Source: Haliscomenobacter sp040401995
GTDB taxonomy: Bacteria > Bacteroidota > Bacteroidia > Chitinophagales > Saprospiraceae
Length of the DNA: 64,000 nt
Assembly (NCBI GenBank): GCA_040401995.1
Contig: JBBANM010000027.1
Span: 1 to 64,000, forward strand
Direction of reading: 5' to 3'
Numbering within the stretch: the stretch's first letter is position 1; the number at the start of each line of letters is the position of its first letter. Position numbers and translations under genes: made by a program. The notes below the pieces were generated by a model. That model worked only from the letters and a program-made list of their open reading frames with translations. It was not told the origin of the DNA and did no database searches. Shown here in pieces: positions 17,068 through 25,878 of this stretch.

Positions 17068-18546
17068 ATGTTTAGAAACCTATTGCTTGTATTGGGAATG
17101 CTGAGCTACAGTTTTTTAGGCGCTCAAAATGTAAAAATAGCGGGTAAATTCCCTTACCAACGGGATGTTCCGTTTTCGATTCAAACCATTGATGTGACGT
17201 CTTTTTACCTGGAATCAAAAACGCTATGTCGGGATACCAGCGATGCCAAGGGCAATTTCAGTATTGTTTTTGACTTAGACAAACCGCGTATTTTGAAATT
17301 TGAACGACAAACTGCGGGGGATGTTGAAATTTATCTAAGACCCGGCGATAGTCTCTGGGTGGAAATGATCAATCCTAGTAATATGCAATTTGGCGGCACA
17401 GCAGCAAGTGAAAATAAATTACTAGGTGAGTTAGAAAAATACCCGAATTCTTTAGGAGAGCAAGAAATGAACGCATTATTCACTTCAAGCAATATGGACA
17501 GTCTTTATCATAAGCATATTGGGTTGTTGAGGGCTTATGAAGCAGATCATGGAGCGGCTGATTTTGCGCAGTTTTATTTGGCCAAATTAGAAGGCAGTTA
17601 TTTGAATATCAAACTTAAGTTGGTTAAGGAGCTAGAACAATCGGGTCAGGAAGGCGCTCTGCTGGATCAAATTCGCCGCCAAATTCGCGCGCTGGATATT
17701 TTGGATGAGACGCGTAGTTCCCAATATCTACAGACCCTGAATGATTTATTTATTAAGGAGACTTTTGATATTCTGGGACAAGAAACGCCGTCTGAATTTG
17801 AAATTATTCGAGGCCATTACCCTGTAGGTTTTCTTGAATTGTTACAAAGCCACATCCAAGAACGTATTGCGGGACACCCTAATTTGATACGCTATTTTAA
17901 AGTACAAGAGTTGGTGGGGCAAATCCAAAACATTAATTCCGCTGCTCATTTGCCAGCAGGCGCCAAAGCCCTGGAACAACTCAAGACTATGGCAGACATT
18001 AGTACTTTGGTTCGGCAATTAGAATTTTTTTTCCGCAAAAAAGAGATCATTTACCGGCTTCAAAAACTACCAGATCTTAGTTTGGAAACGATTGATGACA
18101 ATCCATATCAACTAGCGCCCAGCCTGGGTCAACGTACTTTGCTGGTTTTTTGGAATGCTATGGATTCACTCAATGTGGAAGCTTACCGAGGGTTTCAGTT
18201 GAAAAAGGAGGAACGTTTAACATCCCGTTCTTTTGGTAATTCTAATGAACCGGAGGAACCCGTTCGCTTGATTTGGGTACAGTATAGCGGCTCGAAGGAA
18301 CAGTGGAAAAAAACTATTGAGCAAGTTCCAAATGTGCGTCAAGTACTTCATTATTATTTGGGGGATCAACCTTCTTTATCAACCCTAAAGCCCTATTTTT
18401 TCCGAGAGCAACTTCCAATTGTTTTTCATTTGCTGGATAATTTGGAGATTTCATGGCTTAGTACAAAGTTGTCAATAGATTTGGATGAATTTCCAGAAGT
18501 TGTTTTTGTGGGAGGGCGCCTGATTTGGCGGATGTTTCGGGAATAA
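17068..18546 (+). CDS. Secreted TlpA-like protein without a CxxC motif
   Basis: A 492-residue protein with a signal peptide (MFRNLLLVLGMLSYSFLGAQ). The N-terminal ~100 residues have a DUF4369-like beta layout (KIAGKFPYQRDVP..., YLRPGDSLWVEM). The C-terminal third begins LGQRTLLVFWNAMDS, which matches the first strand and active-site helix of a thioredoxin fold, but the usual CxxC is replaced by NAMD. It is therefore unlikely to be a thiol oxidoreductase. No neighbour on the same strand is close. The assignment to a thioredoxin-like fold is moderately sure. Confidence 0.6.
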   Translation: MFRNLLLVLGMLSYSFLGAQNVKIAGKFPYQRDVPFSIQTIDVTSFYLESKTLCRDTSDAKGNFSIVFDLDKPRILKFERQTAGDVEIYLRPGDSLWVEMINPSNMQFGGTAASENKLLGELEKYPNSLGEQEMNALFTSSNMDSLYHKHIGLLRAYEADHGAADFAQFYLAKLEGSYLNIKLKLVKELEQSGQEGALLDQIRRQIRALDILDETRSSQYLQTLNDLFIKETFDILGQETPSEFEIIRGHYPVGFLELLQSHIQERIAGHPNLIRYFKVQELVGQIQNINSAAHLPAGAKALEQLKTMADISTLVRQLEFFFRKKEIIYRLQKLPDLSLETIDDNPYQLAPSLGQRTLLVFWNAMDSLNVEAYRGFQLKKEERLTSRSFGNSNEPEEPVRLIWVQYSGSKEQWKKTIEQVPNVRQVLHYYLGDQPSLSTLKPYFFREQLPIVFHLLDNLEISWLSTKLSIDLDEFPEVVFVGGRLIWRMFRE

Positions 18547-18559
18547 GGATGGGCTGCTT

Positions 18560-18690
18560 CTCTCTGGGCTGCACCTCCCAGGGCTGCTCTCTCCCAGGGC
18601 TGCACCCTGGGTTAGGGGATTACGCCCTTGCAGGGCTTTTAGGGCGATGGCTGCACCCATCGTTATGGGATGGCGCAGTTGCAGGGCTTG
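18560..18690. repeat. GC-rich hairpin cluster
   Basis: Directly after the preceding gene, several short palindromes share a CTGCA loop: CCCAGGG-CTGCA-CCCTGGG (18593-18611), GCCCT-TGC-AGGGC (18624-18636) and CGATGG-CTGCAC-CCATCG (18645-18662). Their GC content is much higher than that of the neighbouring DNA. Similar sequences are scattered through many Bacteroidota genomes. A 69-residue open frame across it (18525-18734) is Gly/Leu-rich and most likely an artefact. Confidence 0.65.
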
Positions 18691-18802
18691 GAAAGGGGGA
18701 ATGTTTTTTTAAGACGGAAGACATAAGAGATTAATTGGAAATTTTTATATTTTCCGATTTTTAGTTTGTTTTTTGCTGCTTTAATACAAAATAGCCTTTT
18801 CA

Positions 18803-19882
18803 ATGGATGCATTTCTTCTGTTTACCGCCCACCACTCACTAGCCTTTATCCTGGGCATTTTGGTGTTTTTTGGTTTATTGGAAACCTTTGCCGGGTATTT
18901 TCGCCATTCCAAGCGGAGTAAGGACGATGTGCTGACCGAGACAGTGAACACCTTTGTGCTGATGGTTATCAGCAAACCCACGGTAGTCTTTGTGGCGGCT
19001 ACCTTGATGAAACTTTTGTTGCCCAATCTGGAGAATTCAATAGTTCATTGGAATTTGATTTTTTCCATGTGTGTCTTTATGTTCAGCGATGATTTTTTGC
19101 AATATTGGTACCACCGCAAAGCCCATGAAATCAAGTGGTTGTGGAAATGGCATCGGGCGCATCACACTGCTGAAGAAATGGGGCTTTTGGTCTCCTACCG
19201 TCAAGCCATTTGGTACTTTGTATTGATGCCCAACATCTGGTTGATGGGGGTGTACACCTATCTGGGCGGCGGTATCCCGATGTTGGCGGCCATATTTTTC
19301 AAGCAAATTGTGGTTATCAGCTCCCACAGTCTCGTTACTTGGGATAGCTTTTTTTATCGCCGACCATGGATGAATCCGGTTACGACGGTACTGGAACGCA
19401 TCTTTATCACCCCCGCTTTTCACCATGCCCACCATGCCAAATCGATTTTGGATTCCATTGGCAACCCCAATGGCAATTACGGAAATATGTTTTCTATTTG
19501 GGATCAGCTTTTTGGTAGCGCCAAATTTACCCGCCAGTTTCCGGCAGAGTATGGCATCCCGACTGATCAGCACGATGCCTGGACAGCGCAATGTTTTTAC
19601 CCCTTAGTCGCTTCTGATAAACCGACCAGCGAATTGTCAAGGGCTTATGTTTTTGAAAAAACTACGTTCAACGAGCCCGCTGCAGCTATTTTGGCAGCCG
19701 GAGATTATCTCTGGTGTAAGTGCGGGTACAGCAAAAATCAACCTTTTTGCGACGGCTCACACCATGGTACTAAATTTCAGCCATTGAAATTTACCATACG
19801 CAAGGAAATGGAATACGAATTGTGCAATTGTAAAAAATGCGAAAAAGGATCTTTTTGTGATGGCTCGCATGAAAAGGGGTGA
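18803..19882 (+). CDS. Sterol desaturase/fatty acid hydroxylase fused to two CDGSH iron-sulfur motifs
   Basis: A 359-residue membrane protein. Residues 1-265 form a sterol-desaturase/fatty-acid-hydroxylase domain with several TM segments and the di-iron histidine boxes H104RKAH108, H117RAHH121 and H207HAHH211. Residues 290-359 carry two CDGSH-type iron-sulfur motifs: C305-K-C307...P-F-C316-D-G-S-H320, a complete mitoNEET-like C-X-C-X8-C-X3-H ligand set, and C341-N-C343...C352-D-G-S-H356 with the same spacing. The first domain would hydroxylate or desaturate a lipid using O2. The second could bind one or two [2Fe-2S] clusters and may deliver electrons; that link is inference. The gene is isolated, with no obvious operon partner. 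Confidence 0.88.
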   Translation: MDAFLLFTAHHSLAFILGILVFFGLLETFAGYFRHSKRSKDDVLTETVNTFVLMVISKPTVVFVAATLMKLLLPNLENSIVHWNLIFSMCVFMFSDDFLQYWYHRKAHEIKWLWKWHRAHHTAEEMGLLVSYRQAIWYFVLMPNIWLMGVYTYLGGGIPMLAAIFFKQIVVISSHSLVTWDSFFYRRPWMNPVTTVLERIFITPAFHHAHHAKSILDSIGNPNGNYGNMFSIWDQLFGSAKFTRQFPAEYGIPTDQHDAWTAQCFYPLVASDKPTSELSRAYVFEKTTFNEPAAAILAAGDYLWCKCGYSKNQPFCDGSHHGTKFQPLKFTIRKEMEYELCNCKKCEKGSFCDGSHEKG

Positions 19883-19904
19883 GATACCTACCGCAAAACC
19901 AATA

Positions 19905-20522
19905 TTAGTTCGGCTTTAGCGGTTTTTTTAAAAGCTGGTCAACAGTTAATTCGAATGCAGGTAATGCCGGAATTGCAGAGCAAATCTCGGATCCTGAAAG
20001 CACTTGCATGCTATTGAGCCTTTCGCCGCCGTAGACATGCACTTTGCCTAGATTCGGAAAAACATGCCATACTACCTGAACGCCCGCATCCCGATAGTTT
20101 TCCATTTTCAATTCAACTTTATTGATCTGATCATAGGTGGAGATAACTTCAATTATAAAAGCGGGAATGTCTTTGCTGTTGTACGCCAAGCGATCAATCT
20201 GATCGTTGGTCAGCCAAGCTACATCGGGGCGACGGTGGTTATCCAGAAAAAACAGATCCGGTTCAGAGATGAGTTGACCATTCACCGTTCCCAACTGGAA
20301 TAAATCCCTGAAATGATCCAATAAATTACGCAAGATGTAAAGTTGCGTTTTATCCATTCCACTCTTCGTTTTTTCAATTACGCCATTTAACCATTCGTAT
20401 TTAAATCCATCTTCCCGTGATAGGTACTTGCGTTGAAACTCAGCCCAAGAGACTGGCTTTAGTTTACGCTGCTCATTAGGAACAGTAACTTTAGTGATTG
20501 ATTCCATTGTTGAACTCATCAA
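19905..20522 (-). CDS. Uma2 family (DUF820) PD-(D/E)XK-like protein
   Basis: A 205-residue protein of the Uma2/DUF820 family, which has a restriction-endonuclease-like fold. Visible family marks are WAEFQRKYLSREDGFKYEWLNG near the N-terminus, RRPDVAWL (catalytic Asp, about residue 108) and FIIEVIS...KVELKMENYRDAG (catalytic Glu and Lys region, about 128-146). The biological role of the family is not established. It lies 45 nt downstream of mltG on the same strand and converges with the desaturase gene. Confidence 0.8.
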   Translation of the reverse strand: MMSSTMESITKVTVPNEQRKLKPVSWAEFQRKYLSREDGFKYEWLNGVIEKTKSGMDKTQLYILRNLLDHFRDLFQLGTVNGQLISEPDLFFLDNHRRPDVAWLTNDQIDRLAYNSKDIPAFIIEVISTYDQINKVELKMENYRDAGVQVVWHVFPNLGKVHVYGGERLNSMQVLSGSEICSAIPALPAFELTVDQLLKKPLKPN

Positions 20523-20567
20523 AGTAGTATTTACTTGAAAGCTTTACAAATATAATCATTTTCAGCC

Positions 20568-21605
20568 CTACCGCAACCCCCGTTTTTCCAAATTCCGCTT
20601 GTACAACGCGATGTTCGATTGGTGTTGTTCAAACGTTTCGGCGAAATTGTGTAACCCCGATTCATCCCCAGCAGCACAGAAATACACATATTTATGGTCT
20701 TCGCGGTTCAATACCGCATCGATACTGGTGATGGAAGCCAAGGAAATAGGCCCCGGCGGCAAACCAGCGTACATATAAGTATTGTAAGGTGAATCAAACT
20801 GCGTATGATCGGAAGTTACTCGCTTGGTGGTGAAATCGCGGGTTGCAAACACCACCGTAGGGTCGGCCTGCAAACGCATGCCAATGGCGAGGCGATTGAG
20901 GTATACCCCGGCGATGGTTGATTTTTCTGAATTATTGAGGGTTTCTTTTTCAACAATTGAAGCCACGGTGTATACCTCTTCAGGCGTCAAACCCAGCGCT
21001 TTGGCTTTTTCTAGGCGGTTATTTTTTGCCCAAAACGCATTTTTTTCTTTGATCATCCGCTCTACGAAACCTTCGGGGCTGGTATTCCAAAAAAATTCGT
21101 AGGTATTAGGGATGAAAACCGTCATGAATGTTTCAGTAGTGTACCCAACTTGCTGCAAAAAATCAGGATTGGAAAAAGTTTGCATCAGGGTTGAGGAATC
21201 CGGTTCAATAAAACGGGAAGCTTTGGCCGCTACTTCTTCGAGGAGTCGTTCGGTAGTCAGTACAACCTTGACCGGCGCTTGTTGGCCGCCACGCAAAATC
21301 CGCACTACTTGGATGATGTTCATGCCAGGTTTCAACTCGTAACGCCCGCTGCGCATGGGGTTGCGGTTGTAGGACATGAAGTTGGCGATTTTGCGAAAAA
21401 AGGCTTCGTCGCGTACTACGCCTTGTTTTTTCAATAAATCAACTACTTCCTCAAAAGAAGAATTGGTAGGAATCTCGACAAAAATCTCTTGTCCTAAGCT
21501 AGCAGGGAGGATGGAATCGCTTAATACAATGCGATAAACGGCGAATGCACCTAAAATGAGGAACAGTACTGCGCCGATGAGAAGGTTTCTGGTACGCGGT
21601 TTCAT
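20568..21605 (-). CDS. mltG: Endolytic transglycosylase MltG
   Basis: About 345 residues; a start at 21605 (MKPRTRN) or 21614 is equally possible. One N-terminal TM helix (NLLIGAVLFLILGAFAVYRIV) anchors the protein in the inner membrane. The YceG/MltG domain follows, with the hallmark ASIVEKETLNN; the first Glu of this motif is the family's catalytic residue, and IGMRLQADPTV follows. MltG cuts nascent peptidoglycan strands and sets glycan length. It sits 75-84 nt downstream of panB on the same strand. Confidence 0.92.
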   Translation of the reverse strand: MKPRTRNLLIGAVLFLILGAFAVYRIVLSDSILPASLGQEIFVEIPTNSSFEEVVDLLKKQGVVRDEAFFRKIANFMSYNRNPMRSGRYELKPGMNIIQVVRILRGGQQAPVKVVLTTERLLEEVAAKASRFIEPDSSTLMQTFSNPDFLQQVGYTTETFMTVFIPNTYEFFWNTSPEGFVERMIKEKNAFWAKNNRLEKAKALGLTPEEVYTVASIVEKETLNNSEKSTIAGVYLNRLAIGMRLQADPTVVFATRDFTTKRVTSDHTQFDSPYNTYMYAGLPPGPISLASITSIDAVLNREDHKYVYFCAAGDESGLHNFAETFEQHQSNIALYKRNLEKRGLR

Positions 21606-21688
21606 GTGTAACAATTAAAGAGGGAACCCTGAATTTGGTTATGTTCAAACAAAAAAATCAAATCGGTAGAAGGAACGTCATTTGAAAA

Positions 21689-22504
21689 TCAATATTGCTC
21701 TTGTTCGTTGGGGAAATCTTTAGCTTTTACGTCTTTGATGTAGCCATGAACTGCATTTTCAATTTCCTCAAACAGGTTCAAATAGCGGCGTAAAAAACGC
21801 GGGGTGAACCCCTTGGTAAGTCCTAACATGTCGTGAACCACCAATACTTGTCCGTCGCAGTTTTGACCAGCGCCAATTCCGATGGTTGGAATCTGGACGC
21901 TTTCGGTCACTTCTTTGGCCAGCGTTGCCGGTATTTTTTCTAAAACTATGCCAAAACAGCCCAATTCTTGTAACAATTTGGCATCAGTGCGCAATTTTTC
22001 CGCTTCGGCTTCTTCCTTGGCGCGCACGGCGTAGGTGCCAAATTTGTAGATGGATTGCGGCACCAATCCCAAATGTCCCATGACTGGAATACCCGCAGAT
22101 AAAATCCGAGAAATGGAATTAGCTACCTCGGCACCCCCTTCCAATTTAACGGCATGAGCGCCAGCTTCTTTCATGATGCGGGTAGCCGATTCTAGCGCTA
22201 ATTTTGAATTGCCTTGATAAGTACCAAAAGGCAAGTCAACAATCACCAATGATCTTTTTACCGCACGCACCACCGATGAGGCATGGTAAATCATTTGATC
22301 CAAGGTAATGGGGAGGGTGGTTTCATGGCCCGCCATGACGTTTGAGGCCGAATCGCCTACCAAAATGACGTCAATACCTGCATCATCCAGAATGGTAGCC
22401 ATCGAATAATCGTATGCCGTTAGCATGGCGATTTTTTCCCCGCGGGTTTTCATGGCTTGCAAAACGTGCGTAGTAACGCGTTTGATATCCCTGTTAATCG
22501 ACAT
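21689..22504 (-). CDS. panB: 3-methyl-2-oxobutanoate hydroxymethyltransferase PanB
   Basis: A 271-residue cytosolic enzyme of pantothenate/CoA synthesis. It transfers a hydroxymethyl group from methylene-tetrahydrofolate to alpha-ketoisovalerate, giving ketopantoate. I take the ATG at 22502-22504 (MSINRDIKRV) rather than the longer frame. Family signatures are MLTAYDYSMA, VGDSASNVM (Mg-binding Asp), LPFGTYQG, GHLGLVPQS and the catalytic-Glu region IVLEKIPATLA. panC and panD are not in the window. Confidence 0.95.
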   Translation of the reverse strand: MSINRDIKRVTTHVLQAMKTRGEKIAMLTAYDYSMATILDDAGIDVILVGDSASNVMAGHETTLPITLDQMIYHASSVVRAVKRSLVIVDLPFGTYQGNSKLALESATRIMKEAGAHAVKLEGGAEVANSISRILSAGIPVMGHLGLVPQSIYKFGTYAVRAKEEAEAEKLRTDAKLLQELGCFGIVLEKIPATLAKEVTESVQIPTIGIGAGQNCDGQVLVVHDMLGLTKGFTPRFLRRYLNLFEEIENAVHGYIKDVKAKDFPNEQEQY

Positions 22505-22654
22505 TTTCGCCGGTTTTTTCAATAATTGCTGCAATATAGTTGAAAAAGACTTTAGTAGTGAATTGCTTACTGCGGCTATTGCTGTAGGAGGGGGTTATCC
22601 CGTCACATACCTTGCAAAAACCGATGATTAACAGTTCGACAAAAGAAAATTGTT

Positions 22655-22662
22655 TAGCTTTG
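22655..22662 (+). promoter_or_regulatory. Candidate -7 box for the DUF4249 gene
   Basis: TAGCTTTG matches the Bacteroidota -7 consensus TAnnTTTG, 22 nt before the ATG at 22685. No good TTG -33 element lies 17-23 nt upstream, so support is partial. Confidence 0.35.
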
Positions 22663-22684
22663 ATCGGCCAAAAATGAATGGAAA

Positions 22685-23686
22685 ATGGTATTGAAGAAAG
22701 TTTTGTTGGGTATTTTGTTGTTTTTTTTGCTTGGCGGTTGTAGCACCGACTTTCAATTGGAAGGCGAATGGAAAGACATTCCAGTAGTCTATGCCTTTAT
22801 TTCTAAACAAGATACCGCGCATTACATTCGCTTGGAAAAGGCTTTTTTACAACCCGGCGGCAATGCCAACCAGATTGCCCAAATTGCCGACTCCATTTAC
22901 TATGCCAAAGCAACGGTGCAATTGGAAAAAGTGAGTACTGGCGTGCGCTACACGCTTACCCGCGTGGACGGTGCGAGAGAAGGTTATCCGCGTCAAGACG
23001 GCCCTTTTGCCAAATCGCCCAATTACCTCTATAAGATCAAGGCCAATCAAATGAACCTCAAAGGAGGCGAACAAGTGAAACTGCTCATCAACCGTGGCGA
23101 AGGAAAAGCCTTGATTTCTACGCAGACCATAGTTGTAAGCGATTTAGCACTTTTGGATCGCCCCGGTAGCCCCATCGCTTTTATTGATTACAACCGCCAA
23201 ATTAGCTTCTCTTGGAATACGCCCGTGGAAGCCAAGGTTTTTGACGTACGCATGCGGCTTTATTACCGTGAATCCACTACAGGCAATAATTACGTCAATA
23301 AAACATTGGATTGGGTGCTCAAAAATGACCTTGAACGCGGTAACGATGATACCGATACCCGCATTACTTACAATATTACTGGTGAACAATTTTTTCGTTT
23401 CATTGCCGATAACATTGATGCAACCCAAAATCGCCGACGTATTTTTGACAGCATGGACTTTATGGTGAGCGGCTCTGGCAAAGAAATGCTGGACTATCTG
23501 CGCATCTCCCGCGCCAACACTGGGATCACCAGCTCCCAGGTGATTCCAATGTATACCAATATCCCGAATGGGGTTGGTATTTTCACTTCTCGCTCGCTGG
23601 CAGCTCGGAAGGGTTTACAAATCACGGCGCAAACCGCCGATTCTCTCCGTGCTGGCAAATTTACCCGCCGATTAAATTTCCAATAA
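22685..23686 (+). CDS. DUF4249 family lipoprotein
   Basis: A 333-residue protein with a lipoprotein signal (MVLKKVLLGILLFFLLGGC, Cys19). The mature start EGEWKDIPVVYAFISKQDTAHYIRLEKAF fits the DUF4249 family, whose members are usually partners of TonB-dependent receptors in Bacteroidota. No such receptor is adjacent here, which is unusual. The likely location is the outer membrane, periplasmic face. The function is unknown. Confidence 0.75.
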   Translation: MVLKKVLLGILLFFLLGGCSTDFQLEGEWKDIPVVYAFISKQDTAHYIRLEKAFLQPGGNANQIAQIADSIYYAKATVQLEKVSTGVRYTLTRVDGAREGYPRQDGPFAKSPNYLYKIKANQMNLKGGEQVKLLINRGEGKALISTQTIVVSDLALLDRPGSPIAFIDYNRQISFSWNTPVEAKVFDVRMRLYYRESTTGNNYVNKTLDWVLKNDLERGNDDTDTRITYNITGEQFFRFIADNIDATQNRRRIFDSMDFMVSGSGKEMLDYLRISRANTGITSSQVIPMYTNIPNGVGIFTSRSLAARKGLQITAQTADSLRAGKFTRRLNFQ

Positions 23687-23745
23687 GCGAACTGGAGTCC
23701 TTTGCTGTTTTTGTAATTTTCAAAAAAGACAAGATGTCATTTTTT

Positions 23746-23761
23746 TGGCATTAAACTTGCC
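23746..23761 (+). promoter_or_regulatory. Sigma-54-like -24/-12 element P1 upstream of dnaK
   Basis: TGGCATTAAACTTGCC matches the RpoN consensus TGGCAY-N5-TTGC at the invariant GG and GC with correct 10-nt spacing. Predicted start is near 23772, about 120 nt before the dnaK ATG. It also forms a short TGGCA/TGCCA palindrome, so a repressor site is an alternative. Confidence 0.5.
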
Positions 23762-23783
23762 ATTTTTAGAAGTTACCCATAAG

Positions 23784-23804
23784 TTCCTGCACAAATGACA
23801 GGAA
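23784..23804. promoter_or_regulatory. Dyad between the two -24/-12 elements
   Basis: TTCCTG-N9-CAGGAA is a perfect 6+6 inverted repeat between P1 and P2 of dnaK. It could bind a dimeric regulator; no named operator fits, and it is not CIRCE. Confidence 0.35.
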
Positions 23805-23823
23805 AATACTGCCAACCTATGCT

Positions 23824-23839
23824 TGGCACAAGGCTTGCT
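23824..23839 (+). promoter_or_regulatory. Sigma-54-like -24/-12 element P2 upstream of dnaK
   Basis: TGGCACAAGGCTTGCT matches the RpoN consensus TGGCACG-N4-TTGCW at all positions but one. It lies 78 nt after P1 and shares its TTGGCA...CTTGC frame. Predicted start is near 23850, 45 nt before the dnaK ATG. Confidence 0.55.
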
Positions 23840-23894
23840 ATTAAAACGCCGACGGAAAAATCAATTTACGAAATCAAACTAAATAGCATAACAC

Positions 23895-25817
23895 ATGGGT
23901 AAAATTATCGGCATTGACCTCGGAACAACGAACTCCTGCGTATCGGTCATGGAAGGTAATGAGCCAGTGGTGATTCCCAACGAGGAAGGTCGCAGAACGA
24001 CGCCATCGGTAGTTGCCTTTATGGACAACGGCGAGCGCAAGATTGGCGACCCTGCTAAGCGCCAAGCCATCACGAACCCTAAGCGCACCATCGCATCGAT
24101 TAAGCGCTTTATGGGTCGTCGATACAGCGAGGTACCTAGCGAAGTCACCCGTATGGCTTATGGTGTAAAAAAAGGCGACAACGATACTGTAAGGGTTGAC
24201 ATTGACGGCCGTTTGTATACGCCCCAGGAAATTTCTGCAATGATTTTGCAGAAAATGAAAAAAGTAGCGGAGGATTTCCTCGGCCATGAAGTAACCGAAG
24301 CCGTAGTTACGGTTCCTGCTTACTTCAACGACTCTCAGCGCCAAGCAACCAAAGAAGCTGGCGAAATTGCTGGATTGAACATCCGCCGTATCATCAACGA
24401 ACCTACTGCTGCTGCCTTGGCTTACGGCCTCGACAAACGCAATAAGGACATGACTATCGTGGTGTACGATTTAGGTGGTGGTACTTTTGACGTATCCATC
24501 CTTGATCTTGGCGAAGGTCTTTTTGAAGTAAAGTCTACCAATGGGGATACCCACTTGGGTGGCGACGACTTTGATAGCGTCATCATCGATTGGTTGGCAG
24601 ATACCTTCAAAGCTGACGAAAACATCGACCTACGCAAAGACCCAATGGCACTGCAGCGTTTGAAAGATGCAGCTGAAAAAGCTAAAATCGAATTGTCAGC
24701 GTCTGCAGAAACAGAAATCACGTTGCCTTACATCACTGCAGTTGACGGTGTGCCTAAGCACTTGAACATGAAGTTGCCTCGCTCCCGTTTTGAGCAAATG
24801 ATCGACGTATTGGTTCAGCGCACTTTGGAGCCTTGTCGCCAAGCGATGAAAGACGCTGGTTTGACCAACAAAGACCTCGACGAAGTTATCTTGGTAGGCG
24901 GTTCTACCCGTATCCCACGCATCCAACAAGCGGTGGAAGAATTCTTTGGCAAAAAACCAAACAGAGGGGTTAACCCGGATGAAGTGGTTGCCATCGGTGC
25001 TGCCATCCAAGGGGGCGTATTGAGCGGGGATGTGAAAGACGTATTGTTGCTTGATGTTACGCCTTTGTCGCTGGGTATCGAAACCATGGGCAATTTGTAC
25101 GACGTGATCATCGAGGCCAACACCACGATCCCAACCAAAAAGGCAAAAGTATATTCTACAGCTGCGGATAATCAGCCATCGGTTGAAATCCACGTGCTAC
25201 AGGGCGAACGGAAAATGGCGCGCGATAACCGCACCGTAGGCCGCTTCATCCTCGACGGAATTCCACCGGCACAACGGGGTACACCACAGATTGAAGTTAC
25301 TTTCGACATTGATGCCAACGGTATCCTGACGGTAACTTCTAAAGATAAAGGCACGGGCAAAGAACAAAGTGTACGCATCGAAGCTTCAACTGGTTTGACG
25401 CCAGAAGAAATCGAAAAAATGCGCACTGAAGCTGCTGCTAACGCCGATAGCGACCGCATTGCTCGCGAACGTGCAGAAAAATTGAACACTGCCGACAACA
25501 TGATTTTCACTACTGAAAAACAGTTGAAGGAATACGGTGACAAACTTTCTGCTGGCAACAAAACGGCCATTGAAGGTGCCTTGAACGAGTTGAAAGCAGC
25601 TCACCAAGCGCAAGATGTGGATGCCATTGATGCTACGCTAGCTAAATTGGAAGCCGCTTGGCAAGCAGCAAGTCAGGAAATCTACCAAGCTACCCAACAA
25701 GCGGGTGGCGAACCAGCACAAGATTTTAGCGGCAATGGTGGCGGATCTACCAATGCTGGCGGGGCAGGTTCAGATGACGTGACCGACGTTGAATACGAAG
25801 AAATTGAAAAGAAATAA
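23895..25817 (+). CDS. dnaK: Molecular chaperone DnaK (Hsp70)
   Basis: A 640-residue cytosolic Hsp70, full length. The nucleotide-binding domain starts with IIGIDLGTTNSCVSVMEG, has the phosphate-2 motif VYDLGGGTFDVSIL and the adenosine motif VILVGGSTRIPRIQ. The interdomain linker is DVLLLDVTPLSLGIE near residue 385. A helical lid and a Gly-rich tail end in DDVTDVEYEEIEKK. It folds clients with DnaJ and GrpE, whose genes are not adjacent. Two sigma-54-like elements and a dyad lie in the 208-nt leader; no CIRCE element is visible. It ends in a strong hairpin. Confidence 0.98.
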   Translation: MGKIIGIDLGTTNSCVSVMEGNEPVVIPNEEGRRTTPSVVAFMDNGERKIGDPAKRQAITNPKRTIASIKRFMGRRYSEVPSEVTRMAYGVKKGDNDTVRVDIDGRLYTPQEISAMILQKMKKVAEDFLGHEVTEAVVTVPAYFNDSQRQATKEAGEIAGLNIRRIINEPTAAALAYGLDKRNKDMTIVVYDLGGGTFDVSILDLGEGLFEVKSTNGDTHLGGDDFDSVIIDWLADTFKADENIDLRKDPMALQRLKDAAEKAKIELSASAETEITLPYITAVDGVPKHLNMKLPRSRFEQMIDVLVQRTLEPCRQAMKDAGLTNKDLDEVILVGGSTRIPRIQQAVEEFFGKKPNRGVNPDEVVAIGAAIQGGVLSGDVKDVLLLDVTPLSLGIETMGNLYDVIIEANTTIPTKKAKVYSTAADNQPSVEIHVLQGERKMARDNRTVGRFILDGIPPAQRGTPQIEVTFDIDANGILTVTSKDKGTGKEQSVRIEASTGLTPEEIEKMRTEAAANADSDRIARERAEKLNTADNMIFTTEKQLKEYGDKLSAGNKTAIEGALNELKAAHQAQDVDAIDATLAKLEAAWQAASQEIYQATQQAGGEPAQDFSGNGGGSTNAGGAGSDDVTDVEYEEIEKK

Positions 25818-25842
25818 GCGGATTTTTTCGACTTAGTGATAA

Positions 25843-25878
25843 AAGTGAGGCGATTCCAATTTTGGAGTCGCCTCACTT
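25843..25878. terminator. Bidirectional terminator between dnaK and the S46-like gene
   Basis: A 16-bp stem (25843-25858 with 25863-25878, one G-T pair) closes a 4-nt loop and is followed by ATTTT. It can serve dnaK and, overlapping its end, the convergent S46-like gene. Confidence 0.8.

Noticed and set aside
18525..18734. 69-residue open frame
   Set aside because: It lies across GC-rich palindromes, is Gly/Leu-rich and overlaps the previous gene's end; a repeat artefact.
23746..23839. CIRCE-type HrcA operator for dnaK
   Set aside because: The consensus TTAGCACTC-N9-GAGTGCTAA is absent; the motifs fit -24/-12 elements better.
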